From assembly GCA_033557465.1 (NCBI GenBank), contig CM066031.1:1232165312-1232229311 (forward strand): 64,000 bases of DNA, in the 5' to 3' direction. The notes beneath the pieces are model-generated. The model searched no databases. It saw only the letters and a program-made list of their open reading frames with translations, and was not told where the DNA came from. Shown in pieces: positions 63,715 through 64,000 of the stretch. Each line of letters starts with the position of its first letter. Position 1 is the first letter of the stretch. Position numbers and translations under genes: made by a program. This stretch comes from Ichthyophis bannanicus (Eukaryota > Chordata > Amphibia > Gymnophiona > Ichthyophiidae).

Positions 63715-64000
63715 GTACTAGAGGAGATCAAACCTAAGCTTTCTTTAGAAGCTCAGATGACAAGACTTTGACTTTCATACTTTGGACACATCATGCGAAG
63801 AGAGAGATCATTAGAGAAAGACATCATGCTTGGCAACATAGAAGATCAAAGCAAAAGAGGAAGGCCAGCAATGAGGTGGATCAATACAATAATAGCAGCT
63901 ACAGGTACCAGTCTGTCAACAATGAGCCACCTGACTGAAGACCGAACACAATTTAGGACAACTATTGAGAGGGTCGCCATGAGTCGACACCTACTCGACA
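63715..64000 (+). mobile_element. RTE-like LINE, C-terminal end, cut by window edge
   Basis: Translation reads LSYFGHIMRRERSLEKDIML and KRGRPAMRWINTIIAATG, then TTIERVAMSRHLLD, the C-terminal signature of RTE-type LINE polymerases, with one stop near 63767. Its 3' end GTCGCCATGAGTCGACACC resembles the tails of the SINEs at 6455 and 58600. Confidence 0.65.

Overview
The window is vertebrate genomic DNA. The only host gene I can name is NRSN1 (neurensin-1), on the minus strand. Its two coding exons lie at 55207-55010 and 12323-11925, and together they encode exactly 195 residues. Almost everything else is transposable elements (TEs): CR1, L2-like, L1/Tx1-like and RTE-like LINEs, a DIRS tyrosine-recombinase retrotransposon, hAT, Tc1 and mariner transposons, tRNA-headed SINEs and many MITEs. 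This mix, with a 42.7 kb intron filled by nested insertions, suggests a large-genome amphibian. A caecilian is my best guess, but that is inference; the sequence proves only a tetrapod-like host.

Layout. 1-472: open frame running in from the left edge, followed by AATAAA, possibly the last exon of a neighbouring gene on the plus strand. 550-10950: LINE relics (L2-like, CR1), a SINE and MITEs, two of them hAT MITEs nested in another MITE. About 10950-12323: last exon and putative 3'UTR of NRSN1. 12324-55009: the NRSN1 intron. 55010-55207: first coding exon. 55208-64000: upstream intron or flank with a minisatellite, SINEs, MITEs, L2-like endonuclease remains, a CR1 copy and the edge of an RTE-like LINE.

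Three nests fill the intron. (1) A DIRS element (14.3-24.7 kb) whose gag is split by a 4789-bp hAT transposon with an 8-bp target duplication and an 815-codon transposase frame. (2) L1-like LINE A (31.37-40.21 kb, 13-bp target duplication) split by a 3207-bp relative of that hAT. The relative keeps only the family's ends, carries unrelated sequence and has itself received a CR1 fragment. (3) L1-like LINE B (40.965-53.591 kb, 14-bp target duplication) holding a minus-strand LINE. That LINE holds a composite element with tandem and inverted repeats and a hammerhead-ribozyme-like motif, and the composite holds LINE C, an L1/Tx1 element with two uninterrupted frames, a poly(A) tail and a 16-bp target duplication.

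The items most worth following up are LINE C, the hAT pair (a near-intact transposase source and an internally replaced relative with matching ends), the CpG-rich promoter-like leader of the hAT, and the ribozyme-like composite. I see no prokaryotic genes, CRISPR array, rRNA or functional tRNA gene.
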